DNA from: Nocardioides sp. InS609-2
GTDB taxonomy: Bacteria > Actinomycetota > Actinomycetes > Propionibacteriales > Nocardioidaceae
Reading direction: 5' to 3'
Length of the DNA: 64,000 nucleotides
NCBI RefSeq assembly: GCF_023208195.1
Contig: NZ_CP060034.1
Span: 992,001 to 1,056,000 of the forward strand
The translations under genes were made by a program, and so were the position numbers. Positions 7,653 through 18,240 of this stretch are shown piece after piece (the stretch's first letter is position 1; the number at the start of each line of letters is the position of its first letter). The notes below the pieces were generated by a model. It was not told the origin of the DNA and did not search any database. It was given only the letters and a program-made list of their open reading frames with translations.

Positions 7653-9881
7653 TCAGAGGGGCGTGAGCGCGGCGCGTACGGCGTGCGCCGCCGCCGCCGC
7701 CCGGTGGTCGGCCAGCGGCCCGGCGCTCTGCTCCTGCACGTAGAACACGTCGACCGCCTGGGGGCCGACCGTGTCGACGTGCGCCGAGGCCACCGTGACG
7801 CCGAGCTCGGCCAGCGCAGCGCACACGAGGTGGAGGACGCCGGGCCGGTCGGCCGCCCGCACCTCGAGCACGGTGGCCCGCGTCGACGCATCAGAACGCA
7901 TGGCGACCGTCGGGGCCAATGCCGCCCCGTCACGTGCGGAGCCGGCCGGTCGCAGCCGCTCCCCCGGGTCGATGCGTCCCGACACGATCGAGTCGAACCG
8001 CTGGCGCAGCACGGCCGGGTCGATCGCGGTGTCGGTGACGTCCCACTCGGAGACGGCGACGTCATTTTGGGTCCACGCCCGCGCGCCGCGCACCGACGTG
8101 CGCTGGAGGGCCAGCATCGCCGCCACGTCGGCCAGCAGGCCGACGCGGTCGGGGGCGATCACCCGCACCCGCACCCCGTCGTCCGCATCGAGTACGGCGA
8201 TCGACGTCGCGCCGCGTCGTACGTCCTCGGGGACGTCGACCGGGTCTCGCACCGCACCGGTGGGCGCCTGCCCCGACTCGAGCGTGCGTACGACGTGCGC
8301 GGCGAGCCGCTTGACCAGGCCTGCGCGCCACGACGACCAGGCCTTGGCCGACGCGGCGCGGGAGTCGGCCTCGGTGAGCGCCAGCAGCAGCGACATGGCC
8401 TCGGGCGTGGTGATGCGCGCGGTGATCTGCGCGGTGGTGGCCGGGTCGTCGGGGTCGCGGGTCGTGGCAACAGTCGAGAGCAACAGGTGCCAGCGCACGA
8501 GCGTGCCGATGTGGTCGACGGCCGCCGCGTCGAAGCCCATCCGCGCGGCCACTCTGCGGGCGATCGGCTCACCGGCCACGCTGTGCTCGGTCAACTCGCC
8601 CTTGCCGATGTCGTGCAGCAGCGCGGCCACCATGAGAACGTCGGGGCGCGAGACCGTGCGGATCAGCGCGGACGCCTCGATGCACGTCTCCACGACGTGC
8701 CGGTCGACGGTGAAGCGGTGGATCGCCGAGGCGTGCGGCAGCAGCCGGATGCGCTGCCACTCGGGCAGCACCCGGTCGACTGCGCCGGTCTCCTCGAGGG
8801 TCTCCCACACGCCGAGGAGGCCGCGGCCCGACGCCAGCAGGCGCACGAGCAGGTCTCGAGCCTCGGCCGGCCAGGGCTCGGGCACCGGAGGTGACTCGCG
8901 CACGAGCCGCGACGCTGTGGCCGGGGAGAGCGCGACCTCGCGTTCGGCCGCCTCGGCTGCTGCTCGGAGCAGCAGCAACGGGTCGTCGGCGGGTGCCACC
9001 CGGCCGTCGAGCACGACCTCGCCCGAGGACAGGGCGATGCCCCTGGCCACCGGTTGCAGATCGGGCCGGCGAGTCCCCTTCACCGACACGGGCCGGGCGA
9101 GCACGCCGTCGACGCGGCGCCAGGTGAGCCGGTGGATGTGCGCGATCCGGCGGCCGGTCTCGCGCAGGGCGACCTGCGCGGCGGCGGCGTCCTCGACGCC
9201 GATCCGCCCAGCCAGCTCACTCCACACCTCGGGACCGACCCGGTCTGTGGCGCGGCCGGAGATCTCGTGCACGTGGTCGCGCAGGTCGAGCAGCTCCTGG
9301 CGGGCCCGCTCGAGGGCGACGTGGGGCACATCGACCAGCCAGGTGGCCACGAGCGCCCGGAGCACCGTGGCATCACGCAGCCCGCCGGCGGCTTCCTTGA
9401 TGTCGGGCACCGACTCGTGCGCCACCTCGCCGACCAGCCCGTGCCGCTGCCGGACGATCTCGTGCAGCTCCGGCAGCCGGGACCGGGCGTCGCGCCGCCA
9501 GGCCGCGAGCATCGTCGTACGCAGTCGAAGGGTGAGGCTGGGGTCGCCGGCCAGGTGCCGCGCGTCGAGCAGCCCGGTCGCGACCTTCACGTCGTCGGCG
9601 GCCGCCTCGAGCATCTGCTGCTCCGTGCGTACGGCGTGGTCGAGCCGCACCCCGGCGTCCCAGAGCGGATACCACACCTCGGCCGCACCCTCCCCCGGGT
9701 CGAGGTCGGCGGCGTGGACGAGCACCACGTCGAGGTCCGAGTACGGCGCCAGCTCGCCGCGACCGTAGCCGCCCACCGCCACCAGGGCAGCCCCGATCTC
9801 AGGCAGCTCCGCCTTCTCGTAGGCGGCCAGGCACAGCGCGTCGGCGTCGTTCGTTCGCCGGGCGCGATCCGATGCGGTCAT
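7653..9881 (-). CDS. glnD: Bifunctional PII nucleotidyltransferase / deadenylylating GlnD
   Basis: GlnD modifies and de-modifies PII in response to nitrogen status; in actinobacteria it adenylylates PII. Domains in order: nucleotidyltransferase with GGYGRGELAPYSDLD, a PII-UTase helical region, HD phosphohydrolase with HDIGKGELTEH, then two ACT domains near the C-terminus (VIAPDRVGLLADVAAM and RAADRPGVLHLVCAAL). At 742 aa it is shorter than E. coli GlnD, as usual in actinobacteria. ATG 9881 (MTASDRARR) is chosen because GGGAGGAG sits nine bases upstream; an ATG at 9908 is part of a palindromic repeat. It lies downstream of glnB-amt. Confidence 0.95.
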   Translation of the reverse strand: MTASDRARRTNDADALCLAAYEKAELPEIGAALVAVGGYGRGELAPYSDLDVVLVHAADLDPGEGAAEVWYPLWDAGVRLDHAVRTEQQMLEAAADDVKVATGLLDARHLAGDPSLTLRLRTTMLAAWRRDARSRLPELHEIVRQRHGLVGEVAHESVPDIKEAAGGLRDATVLRALVATWLVDVPHVALERARQELLDLRDHVHEISGRATDRVGPEVWSELAGRIGVEDAAAAQVALRETGRRIAHIHRLTWRRVDGVLARPVSVKGTRRPDLQPVARGIALSSGEVVLDGRVAPADDPLLLLRAAAEAAEREVALSPATASRLVRESPPVPEPWPAEARDLLVRLLASGRGLLGVWETLEETGAVDRVLPEWQRIRLLPHASAIHRFTVDRHVVETCIEASALIRTVSRPDVLMVAALLHDIGKGELTEHSVAGEPIARRVAARMGFDAAAVDHIGTLVRWHLLLSTVATTRDPDDPATTAQITARITTPEAMSLLLALTEADSRAASAKAWSSWRAGLVKRLAAHVVRTLESGQAPTGAVRDPVDVPEDVRRGATSIAVLDADDGVRVRVIAPDRVGLLADVAAMLALQRTSVRGARAWTQNDVAVSEWDVTDTAIDPAVLRQRFDSIVSGRIDPGERLRPAGSARDGAALAPTVAMRSDASTRATVLEVRAADRPGVLHLVCAALAELGVTVASAHVDTVGPQAVDVFYVQEQSAGPLADHRAAAAAHAVRAALTPL

Positions 9882-9904
9882 CTCAGCAGGCTCCTCCCGG
9901 CGCG

Positions 9905-9980
9905 CCATGTAACGCGCCGTTACTCATTGTTCGCACCCCACCGGTGGGCGCGGTAGTCGGAGTAACGGCGCGTTACATGG
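9905..9980. repeat. 76-bp cruciform element, copy 1 (20-bp arms)
   Basis: Perfect 20-bp inverted arms at 9905-9924 and 9961-9980 (CCATGTAACGCGCCGTTACT and its complement) enclose a 36-nt loop. The loop contains a second 12-bp palindrome, CCCACCGGTGGG (9937-9948). The element fills the glnB-glnD gap. A copy with identical geometry lies at 11879-11954. Confidence 0.9.
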
Positions 9981-9991
9981 GGTTGGGGCGA

Positions 9992-11679
<1,688 letters not shown>

Positions 11680-12072
11680 GTGTCTCAACCTCGTGATCGT
11701 TCGCACGGAGGGAACGGTCCGGCAGCGACGACGCTGTCGTGGACCGGCTTCGTCCCAGTGGCAGAAACTCTGCGGGGCGTTGGTTTCGACGTACGGCGCC
11801 CCATGTTGCGGGCAGGCAACGAGTACGCCACTCATGTTTCGGGCAGGTGAACAAACCGTCGTCCTGGGCGGCCCGGATCCATGTAACGCGGAGTTAGGAC
11901 AACTGGGATACCCGCAGACCTGGCGCCCAGTCGCCCTAACTCCGCGTTACATGGGAAGAGCGCCCGCGGGAGGTCTCCGCGCCGGCCGGAGCAGACACCG
12001 TCGACTCCGCCCTGACGCCGGATTGAACTAGGGTGCGCTGGTGGAACGAGCAGCCGAAGGAGCGCCCGCACG
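11680..12072. other. 393-bp intergenic region between divergent amt and glycosyltransferase genes
   Basis: No gene is recognised here. It must hold the amt promoter on the minus strand and probably that of the glycosyltransferase on the plus strand. The only strong structure is the 76-bp cruciform element at 11879-11954. I could not pick a convincing GlnR or AmtR operator by eye. Confidence 0.6.
11879..11954. repeat. 76-bp cruciform element, copy 2 (20-bp arms)
   Basis: Perfect 20-bp arms at 11879-11898 and 11935-11954 (CCATGTAACGCGGAGTTAGG and its complement) around a 36-nt loop. The loop holds an inner ACTGGG/CCCAGT stem. Arm length, loop length and the terminal CCATGTAACGCG match copy 1 at 9905-9980, while the rest of the arm differs with compensating changes. 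Confidence 0.9.
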
Positions 12073-13071
12073 ATGAGGATCATCGGCACCTTGATGGTGC
12101 GAGACGAGGTCGACATCGTCGCCGCGATGGTCGAGCACCACCTCGCCCAGGGCATCGACAAGCTCGTCGTCACCGACAACAACAGCCTCGACGGCACCAC
12201 CGAGGTGCTCGAGGCGTACGCCGAGACCGGGCTGATCGAGCTCTTCCACGACCTCGAGCACCGCAAGCAGCAGCGCGACGTCGTCACCAGGATGGCCCGG
12301 CGCGCCCGCACGGAGCACCGTGCCGACTGGGTGCTCAACCTCGACGCCGACGAGTTCCTGATCCCGGTCGACAAGCGGCTGACCGTGCGCCAGGCGCTGG
12401 CGGGCACTCCGCTCCACCTCAACGCTTTCACCGTGCCGGTCTTCAACCTGATCGGCCCCGCCGGCTGGTCTGGCAGTGGCATCCAGCGGCTCGTGTGGCG
12501 CGACCTTCGCACCGACGCCGCGCTCCGCGACATCGGAATCCACGCCCAGCCGACGCCCAACGCGATCCACCGTGGTGAGTCCGACATCGTCATCCAGCAG
12601 GGCAACCACGTCACGTCGATGCCGAGCAACGGCCAGCCGCCGCCGGAGTTCGCGATGGAGGTGCTGCACCTGCCGTGGCGCTCGTGGACCCAGTTCGAGC
12701 GCAAGGTCGTCAACGCCGGTCGAGGCTACGAGGCCTCTCCCGACCTCAAGCCGAGCCCCAACCACCACGGCATGGCCGACTACCGCCGCTTCAAGGAGGG
12801 CACGCTCGAGCAGTCCTACATCGCGCGCAGCCCCCTGCCCGACGACATCCGCCTCGGCGAGGCCAGCGGCTGGTACGTCCGCGACCCGTGGCTGTACTCC
12901 CACATGGAGCAGCTGCAGAAGGACGCCCTGCGACCCGAGCTGCTCCGCGCCGTACTCGACACCGAGCACCTCTCCGACCCGCCCGCAGACCTCGGTGACA
13001 CCCCGCTGCGCCGCCACCTCGAGCGAGAGCGCCGGGCACGGATCGTCGACACCGACAGCGCGTCCGCCTGA
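12073..13071 (+). CDS. Glycosyltransferase family 2-like protein
   Basis: A 332-aa GT-A fold protein of the Glyco_tranf_2_4 type. The start MRIIGTLMVRDEVDIVAAMVEHH is typical, followed by VVTDNNSLDGTTEVL and the metal-binding DADEF in LNLDADEFLIPV. The later part (EVLHLPWRSWTQFERKVVNAG) matches the usual C-terminal half of this family. It probably adds sugars to cell-surface polysaccharide; donor and acceptor are unknown. The ATG has a GAAGGAG ribosome site. It is convergent with the large glycosyltransferase gene next door, 15 bp apart. Confidence 0.88.
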   Translation: MRIIGTLMVRDEVDIVAAMVEHHLAQGIDKLVVTDNNSLDGTTEVLEAYAETGLIELFHDLEHRKQQRDVVTRMARRARTEHRADWVLNLDADEFLIPVDKRLTVRQALAGTPLHLNAFTVPVFNLIGPAGWSGSGIQRLVWRDLRTDAALRDIGIHAQPTPNAIHRGESDIVIQQGNHVTSMPSNGQPPPEFAMEVLHLPWRSWTQFERKVVNAGRGYEASPDLKPSPNHHGMADYRRFKEGTLEQSYIARSPLPDDIRLGEASGWYVRDPWLYSHMEQLQKDALRPELLRAVLDTEHLSDPPADLGDTPLRRHLERERRARIVDTDSASA

Positions 13072-13086
13072 CGGACTCCGTACGGG

Positions 13087-16000
13087 TCAGCGGTCGAAGC
13101 CGCGTTCGCGACGCGCTTCGAGTGCGATCTCGATGAGCCGCTGAGCGCGGGCGCGGAACGAGTGCTCCCGATGGATCAGCGCAGCGACCTGACGCCGCTC
13201 CACGTCACTGCCGAAGATCTCGTCGAGGTCGGGCGTCGAGCTCATCGTGACGAGGTCTGCCGACGAGTGCATGACCTGCACCGACCGGCCGAACGTCGAT
13301 CCGAGCCCGACGACGTCGTCGGTGATGACGCGCGCCCCGCTGGCTGCGGCGTCGAACAGCCGGTTGGAGAGGAAGCCCTCGAGCCGCATGTCCTCCCAGT
13401 GGTCGTTGAGCACGACGCCGGCGGACCGGTAGGCCGCGCCGAGCTGGGAGTTGGGCAGGTAGGCGTCCTTGACGACCCGGCCGGTGACGAACTGGCGCCA
13501 CTGGCTGCCGTAGATCGAGATCGGCAGGCCCACCTCGACCGCTGCCTTCACGATCGGCCGGAACTCCTTGCGCGACCCACCGACGAACAGCACCGGGTGC
13601 CCGGTGTCGGGCACGGCCAGGTCGGGGTGGAAGAGCGTGTGGTCGGTGGCTTGCAGCATCGGCTCGACCCGGATACCCCAGTCCCGCGAGCGTCGCGTCG
13701 CCCACGCCTCGCTCGCGGCCAGCAGCCGGTCGTAGGTCACCGCCTCGCCGGTCGACAGCATCTCCGGGTGCGAGATGACCCAGCCGATCGTGACGTGCTC
13801 GTACGACGGCCGGTACGGCGCCAGACCACGCAGCACCAGCGACACGTCGTCGAACCGGCCGGTATAGCGCTCGTGCTCGGGCCGGTGGTCGATGACGACC
13901 TCCTGCCCGGCCCAGCGCAGCGCAGCCGCCATGGCCCGGGCGAAGTGCGTGTCACCCCAGCGCTCGGCGTCGGGACCGAACGGCGCCGGGTTCTTGATCG
14001 CCCAGCGCAGCCGCGGCGGCGACTCGTCGACGCGCAGCCAGGTGTCGCGGATGAGCACCGGCTCGGGCACACCGAGCCGCCGCTGGTTGCGGTGCCGGAA
14101 CGACACCGCGTGGTCGACGACGCGGAACCCGCGGGTCGCCCACAACGCGGCGTCATCGCGCGGCGCATCCCTCCCCCAGCGCTGGAGGTAGAGCTCGCGG
14201 TTGGTGTCGAACGCGTCGTACCGCCCCGGCGTCTGTGACTCGTGGTGGGTCACCCGTGACTCAGGGAGTACGACGAACCGCCCGGGCCGCAGCGCCTTGA
14301 GCCGCAGGCACAGGTCGATGTCCTCCATGCCGTTGCGGAAGACCGGGTCGAAGCCATGCAAGGCGACGACGTCGGCCCGACGCATCGCGAGCGCCGCGCC
14401 GGTCAGCGCGGAGAAGGAGAGCTCCTCGATACCGGCGGAGTCCTCGATCGGGAAGCCCTGCAGGAACGCGTGCGGCACGCCCCCCGTGGTCGGGAACGCG
14501 ATGCCGGCCGACTGGATCACGCCGGTCGGGTAGAGCAGCAGCGACTGTGCGCCCAGCACCTCGGGGTCGGCCAGCTGGGCCACCAGCGACTCGAGCCAGC
14601 CCCGGTCGACGGTCGTGTCGTTGTTGAGGAACACCACGTGCTCGCCGCGCGCGTGCGGCAGCGCGAGGTTGTTGCCCAGCGCGAACCCGTGGTTGACGGA
14701 GTTGTGGATCACCCGCACTCGGTCGAAGCGCCAGGCCAGCGAGTCGAGGATGACCGAGATCTCACCGTCGCACCCGTTGTCGACGACCAGGCACTCGACC
14801 TCGACCTCACCGACGACCGCGGCGTGCATGACGCTCTCGACGGCCTCGACCGTCATCGACCAGTCGGCGTAGGTCGGGATGATCACCGACACCAGGCCGG
14901 GCGTGATCTCGGTGTCGGCGAGGGAGTCCCAGTCGATCAGCGAGCGGTTGAGTACGACGTCGGCCCAGGACGTGACGACCGACTGGTCGAACGCGGGCCG
15001 GTCGCCGGCCTGGCGGTGCCGCGCCTCCAGCAGCCAGGCCTGGTGACGGGTCACCCCGAGCGCGGTGATGGCGCGCACGCCGCTGACCCGGGCGACGCGC
15101 GCGACCAGGTCGAAGGCCCACGCCCCCGGCAGCGACTCGTCGAAGCCGCCGAGCTCGAGCACGGTCGCCCGGTCGACGACCAGCCGGGCCAGGTCGACGG
15201 TGCTGCGGTCCGTCACGTCGTCGCGCGGCAGGCCGTTGCCGACCAGGCCCGACGACCCGTCGCGGCGCACCCGGCGCATCACGTCTGCGACGGCGAGCTC
15301 GCGTTCGGCCAACGCGACGGCCAGGGCCAGGTGGAGACGGTCCTTCTCCCAGGCGTCGCCGGCGGACAGGAACGCCAGCCAGACGCCGTTGGCCGCGGCG
15401 ACCGCGCGGTTGAGGTCGACCGGACCGTGACCCGTCGCCGGCACGATCTGCCACGAGTCCTCGGGGAGCTCGGCGGCGAGCAGGTCCGTGAGGTCGGGCT
15501 GGGCCGCGTCATCGAGCACGAGCGCGTGCCACGACGTGAACCGCTGACCGCGCAGGCTGCGCAGCGACGTCACCAGATGGCCGGGGTGGGTGCCGGGCGT
15601 GATGACCACCGACACCAGCGCCCGGTCGCTGCCGGCGGCGATCTCGACGTCGTCGTACGCCGCGAGCGCGGCAGCGCCCTGGCGGAGGTCGGCCCTCGAC
15701 ACGGCACCTCGGACGATGCCGGCGCGGCGCAGGTCCCACTCGGCGCGGCGGGCCGAGAGCCAGTCGAGCAGGCTCGGCGTGAACTCGCCCTCGTGGCCGA
15801 CCAGCCAGTGGTTGGCGGGGATGCCGGCGGCCGCCCCGACCTCCTGGTAATGGCCGATCGGGCCGTGCGGATGCGTTGCCGCGCCGGGGTTGCGGCGGCG
15901 GTAGCGGCGGGTGTCGAAGAGCGGGTGCGTGGGCGTGCGGAATGCCTTGCGCCGCAGGTAGACCAGGAAGACGTCGCGCTTCCCGAGGTCGGCGCGGTAG

Positions 16001-16275
16001 TTCTTTGCAAAGAACTCGCGGTCGAAGAGCGGGTGCGGCGACGCGCGCCAGCCGACCGGGGTCCGCAGGTAGTGCCGGATCAGCTCGCGGCGGGTGCCAT
16101 CGACCCCGGTCTGGCGGGAGTAGTAGGCCTCGTCGAACAGCGGCGTCTCGAGCAGCCGCGTGGCGTCGGGGCCGAGTCGGGACGGCGAGTCGGTGACGTT
16201 GGCGCGGCCGTCGAGCACGCGGCCGACCGCACGCCGCAGGCGCGCGATGCTGGGGTTGTCACCGCCCTGGTCCAC
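13087..16275 (-). CDS. Large multidomain glycosyltransferase (two GT2-like domains plus C-terminal GT domain)
   Basis: A 1062-aa protein. Residues 45-125 hold three PLFD repeats (TPLFDEAYY, HPLFDREFF, HPLFDTRRY) as in polysaccharide glycosyltransferases. Residues about 218-410 form a first GT-A-like domain (LVSVVITPG, then FLSAGDAWEKD) in which the normal DxD is not apparent. Residues about 460-720 form an intact rhamnosyltransferase-like GT2 (VSVIIPTYADW, FLNNDTTVDRGW, NGMEDIDLCLRLK). Residues about 775-1050 resemble the glycosyl transferase group 1/CgeB type (NDHWEDMRLEGFLSNRLFDAAASG). The GTG start follows a purine-rich site. Likely role: cell-wall or capsule glycan assembly. Confidence 0.85.
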   Translation of the reverse strand: MDQGGDNPSIARLRRAVGRVLDGRANVTDSPSRLGPDATRLLETPLFDEAYYSRQTGVDGTRRELIRHYLRTPVGWRASPHPLFDREFFAKNYRADLGKRDVFLVYLRRKAFRTPTHPLFDTRRYRRRNPGAATHPHGPIGHYQEVGAAAGIPANHWLVGHEGEFTPSLLDWLSARRAEWDLRRAGIVRGAVSRADLRQGAAALAAYDDVEIAAGSDRALVSVVITPGTHPGHLVTSLRSLRGQRFTSWHALVLDDAAQPDLTDLLAAELPEDSWQIVPATGHGPVDLNRAVAAANGVWLAFLSAGDAWEKDRLHLALAVALAERELAVADVMRRVRRDGSSGLVGNGLPRDDVTDRSTVDLARLVVDRATVLELGGFDESLPGAWAFDLVARVARVSGVRAITALGVTRHQAWLLEARHRQAGDRPAFDQSVVTSWADVVLNRSLIDWDSLADTEITPGLVSVIIPTYADWSMTVEAVESVMHAAVVGEVEVECLVVDNGCDGEISVILDSLAWRFDRVRVIHNSVNHGFALGNNLALPHARGEHVVFLNNDTTVDRGWLESLVAQLADPEVLGAQSLLLYPTGVIQSAGIAFPTTGGVPHAFLQGFPIEDSAGIEELSFSALTGAALAMRRADVVALHGFDPVFRNGMEDIDLCLRLKALRPGRFVVLPESRVTHHESQTPGRYDAFDTNRELYLQRWGRDAPRDDAALWATRGFRVVDHAVSFRHRNQRRLGVPEPVLIRDTWLRVDESPPRLRWAIKNPAPFGPDAERWGDTHFARAMAAALRWAGQEVVIDHRPEHERYTGRFDDVSLVLRGLAPYRPSYEHVTIGWVISHPEMLSTGEAVTYDRLLAASEAWATRRSRDWGIRVEPMLQATDHTLFHPDLAVPDTGHPVLFVGGSRKEFRPIVKAAVEVGLPISIYGSQWRQFVTGRVVKDAYLPNSQLGAAYRSAGVVLNDHWEDMRLEGFLSNRLFDAAASGARVITDDVVGLGSTFGRSVQVMHSSADLVTMSSTPDLDEIFGSDVERRQVAALIHREHSFRARAQRLIEIALEARRERGFDR

Positions 16276-16312
16276 CTGCCCTGCCTTCCGTCAGTCGCGC
16301 GTCGTCTCGTGC

Positions 16313-17440
16313 TCAGCCCAGCAGTGCGTCGACGAACGCGCCGGAGTCGAAGGGGGCCAGGTCGTCCGGCCCCTCCCCGAGGCCGACGAGCTTGACGGGT
16401 ACGCCGAGCTCACGCTGGACCGCGACGACGATACCGCCCTTGGCCGAGCCGTCGAGCTTCGTCAACACGATGCCCGTGACGTCGACGACCTCGGAGAAGA
16501 CGCGGGCCTGGATCATGCCGTTCTGGCCGGTCGTCGCGTCGAGCACGAGGAGCACCTCGGTGACCGGCGCCTGCTTCTCGATGACCCGCTTGACCTTGCC
16601 GAGCTCGTCCATCAGGCCGGCCTTGTTCTGGAGGCGTCCGGCGGTGTCGACGATCACGGTGTCGACACCCCGCTCGACGCCCTGCTTCACGGCCTCGAAC
16701 GCGACGCTGGCGGGGTCGGTGCCCTCCGGACCGCGCACCACTTCGACGCCGACGCGCTCTCCCCAGGTCGCCAGCTGCTCTACCGCGGCGGCGCGGAACG
16801 TGTCGGCCGCGCCGAGGATGGCGGTGCGGTCCTCGGCCACCAGGATCCGGGCGAGCTTGCCGACGGTCGTCGTCTTGCCGGCGCCGTTGACACCGACGAC
16901 CAGCACGACTCCGGGCTTGCCCTCGGCACCGCTGACCTGCAGGCGACGGTCCATGCCCGGGTCGACGAGCATCAGCAGCTCCTCACGGAGTACGGCGCGG
17001 GCGTCGGGCGCGTTGCCACCCTCGACGCGGAGCCGGGTGCGCAGCCGCTCGACCAGCTGCTGGGTCGGGGCGACGCCGATGTCGGCGGTGAGCAGGGTGT
17101 CCTCGATGGACTCCCAGGTGTCCTCGTCGAGCTTGTCGCGGGTCAGCAGCGCGAGCAGACCGCGGCCAAGGGTGCCCTGCGAGCGCGAGAGCCGCTCGCG
17201 CAGCCGCACCAGCCTGGACGCCGTACCTTCCGGCTTCTCGAGCGCCGGCGCAGGTACGTCGACCGGTGCCGGCGCTTCGACGGGCGACTCGACATCGGCC
17301 TCCGTGGGAGGCGGTGCGATGACCTCCGTGCCCGCGGAAGGCGGCCCGGACTTGCGGCGGCGCCCGGAGGTCAGCAGGCCGACGACAGTCAGCAGTCCGA
17401 CGACCGCGATGCCGATGATCAGAAACAGCCAGTCACCCAT
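16313..17440 (-). CDS. ftsY: SRP receptor FtsY
   Basis: A 375-aa SRP receptor GTPase that docks Ffh-ribosome complexes at the membrane. An N-terminal transmembrane helix (MGDWLFLIIGIAVVGLLTVV) precedes a Pro/Ala/Glu-rich linker to about residue 70. The NG domain carries the P-loop GVNGAGKTT at 183-191, DTFRAAAVEQL, DTAGRLQNK and TKLDGSAKGG. ATG 17440 is preferred to a TTG four codons upstream. The membrane helix is typical of actinobacterial FtsY. It follows smc and the thioesterase on the same strand. Confidence 0.97.
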   Translation of the reverse strand: MGDWLFLIIGIAVVGLLTVVGLLTSGRRRKSGPPSAGTEVIAPPPTEADVESPVEAPAPVDVPAPALEKPEGTASRLVRLRERLSRSQGTLGRGLLALLTRDKLDEDTWESIEDTLLTADIGVAPTQQLVERLRTRLRVEGGNAPDARAVLREELLMLVDPGMDRRLQVSGAEGKPGVVLVVGVNGAGKTTTVGKLARILVAEDRTAILGAADTFRAAAVEQLATWGERVGVEVVRGPEGTDPASVAFEAVKQGVERGVDTVIVDTAGRLQNKAGLMDELGKVKRVIEKQAPVTEVLLVLDATTGQNGMIQARVFSEVVDVTGIVLTKLDGSAKGGIVVAVQRELGVPVKLVGLGEGPDDLAPFDSGAFVDALLG

Positions 17441-17497
17441 GCGGCAATCCAATCAGACGCCCACGCCCGGCCGGGCGTCGCGCACCCCCGGGGGCGG

Positions 17498-17686
17498 TCA
17501 GACGTGGAACTGGTCGTGGTGCTGGTCCTCGTCGAGCGTCGGCAGCTTGTCGACGCCCTTCTTCATGGCGTCGCCGAGCCAGGGGGCTCCGGGAATGTCC
17601 TCGCCGCGGTGCGGGAAGGCCACATAGGCGACCACGCCGGCGGAGAGCACAAGGACGAGCAGCATGATGAGGATGATGGCAATCAC
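17498..17686 (-). CDS. Small single-TM protein
   Basis: A 62-aa protein with a hydrophobic helix at residues 1-24 (IAIILIMLLVLVLSAGVVAYVAF) and a polar tail rich in Asp and His (LDEDQHHDQFHV). The GTG start has GGGAG about 12 bases upstream. It sits between ftsY and the thioesterase gene, a position where actinobacteria often encode such miniproteins. The function is unknown; coding status rests on length, hydrophobic pattern and context. Confidence 0.6.
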   Translation of the reverse strand: MIAIILIMLLVLVLSAGVVAYVAFPHRGEDIPGAPWLGDAMKKGVDKLPTLDEDQHHDQFHV

Positions 17687-17790
17687 GGTCGATCACTCCC
17701 GAGCGGTCGGCGTCTACGTCTCCTCCAGAGTGGCACATCCGGCCATTCGGACCGCCATCCCCGGCCCGTCCCGGAGTGTGACTTCGACTG

Positions 17791-18240
17791 TCAGGGGCGC
17801 AGCAGTGGGGTGACGGCCGCGCGGATCGAGTCGGGCAGCGCGATGACCGGTCGCTCCCCCTCGGCGTTCTCGTTGTCGACGTACACGTGCACGAAGCGGC
17901 CCTCGGCGGCCGCCTCGTCGCTGTCGCCCTGGAACAGGCCGATGCGGTAGATCACCGAGGACGTGCCGACCTTGTCGACAACCAGACCGGTCTCGATCGG
18001 CTCGGGGAAGCCGAGCTCGCGGAAGTAGCGGCACGACGTCTCGGCCACCACGCCGATCTCGCGGAGCAGGCGCACGTTGGTGCCGGTGGCCTCGAAGAGG
18101 TGCGCGTTGACGGCGGTGTCGAACAGCTCGTAGTAGGTCGCGTTGTTGAGGTGGCCGTAGGCGTCGTCGTCGCGCCAGCGGGTGGTGACGGTGCGCCAGG
18201 CGACGTAGTCGGCGCGGGTGGGTGTCGGCCGCGGACCCAT
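17791..18240 (-). CDS. Acyl-CoA thioesterase (hot-dog fold, YbgC/FadM type)
   Basis: A 149-aa 4-hydroxybenzoyl-CoA thioesterase-like enzyme. RWRDDDAYGHLNNATYYELFDTA carries the D-x-GH-NN-Y active-site pattern (catalytic Asp), and the C-terminal RFVHVYVDNENAEGERP is the second beta-layer. It hydrolyses acyl-CoA or aryl-CoA thioesters; the exact substrate is unknown. The ATG overlaps the smc stop by one base (TGATG), so it is translated from the smc transcript. Confidence 0.88.
   Translation of the reverse strand: MGPRPTPTRADYVAWRTVTTRWRDDDAYGHLNNATYYELFDTAVNAHLFEATGTNVRLLREIGVVAETSCRYFRELGFPEPIETGLVVDKVGTSSVIYRIGLFQGDSDEAAAEGRFVHVYVDNENAEGERPVIALPDSIRAAVTPLLRP

Noticed and set aside
9882-9908. 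An earlier glnD start at 9908
   Set aside because: That ATG is part of the CCATGTAACGCG palindrome and lacks a ribosome site; the ATG at 9881 has GGGAGGAG at the right distance.
14356-16395. A 679-codon open frame opposite the large glycosyltransferase
   Set aside because: Composition is that of a complement of a GC-rich gene (Arg/Gly/Val/Asp), with no family motif; the minus strand encodes clear glycosyltransferase motifs.
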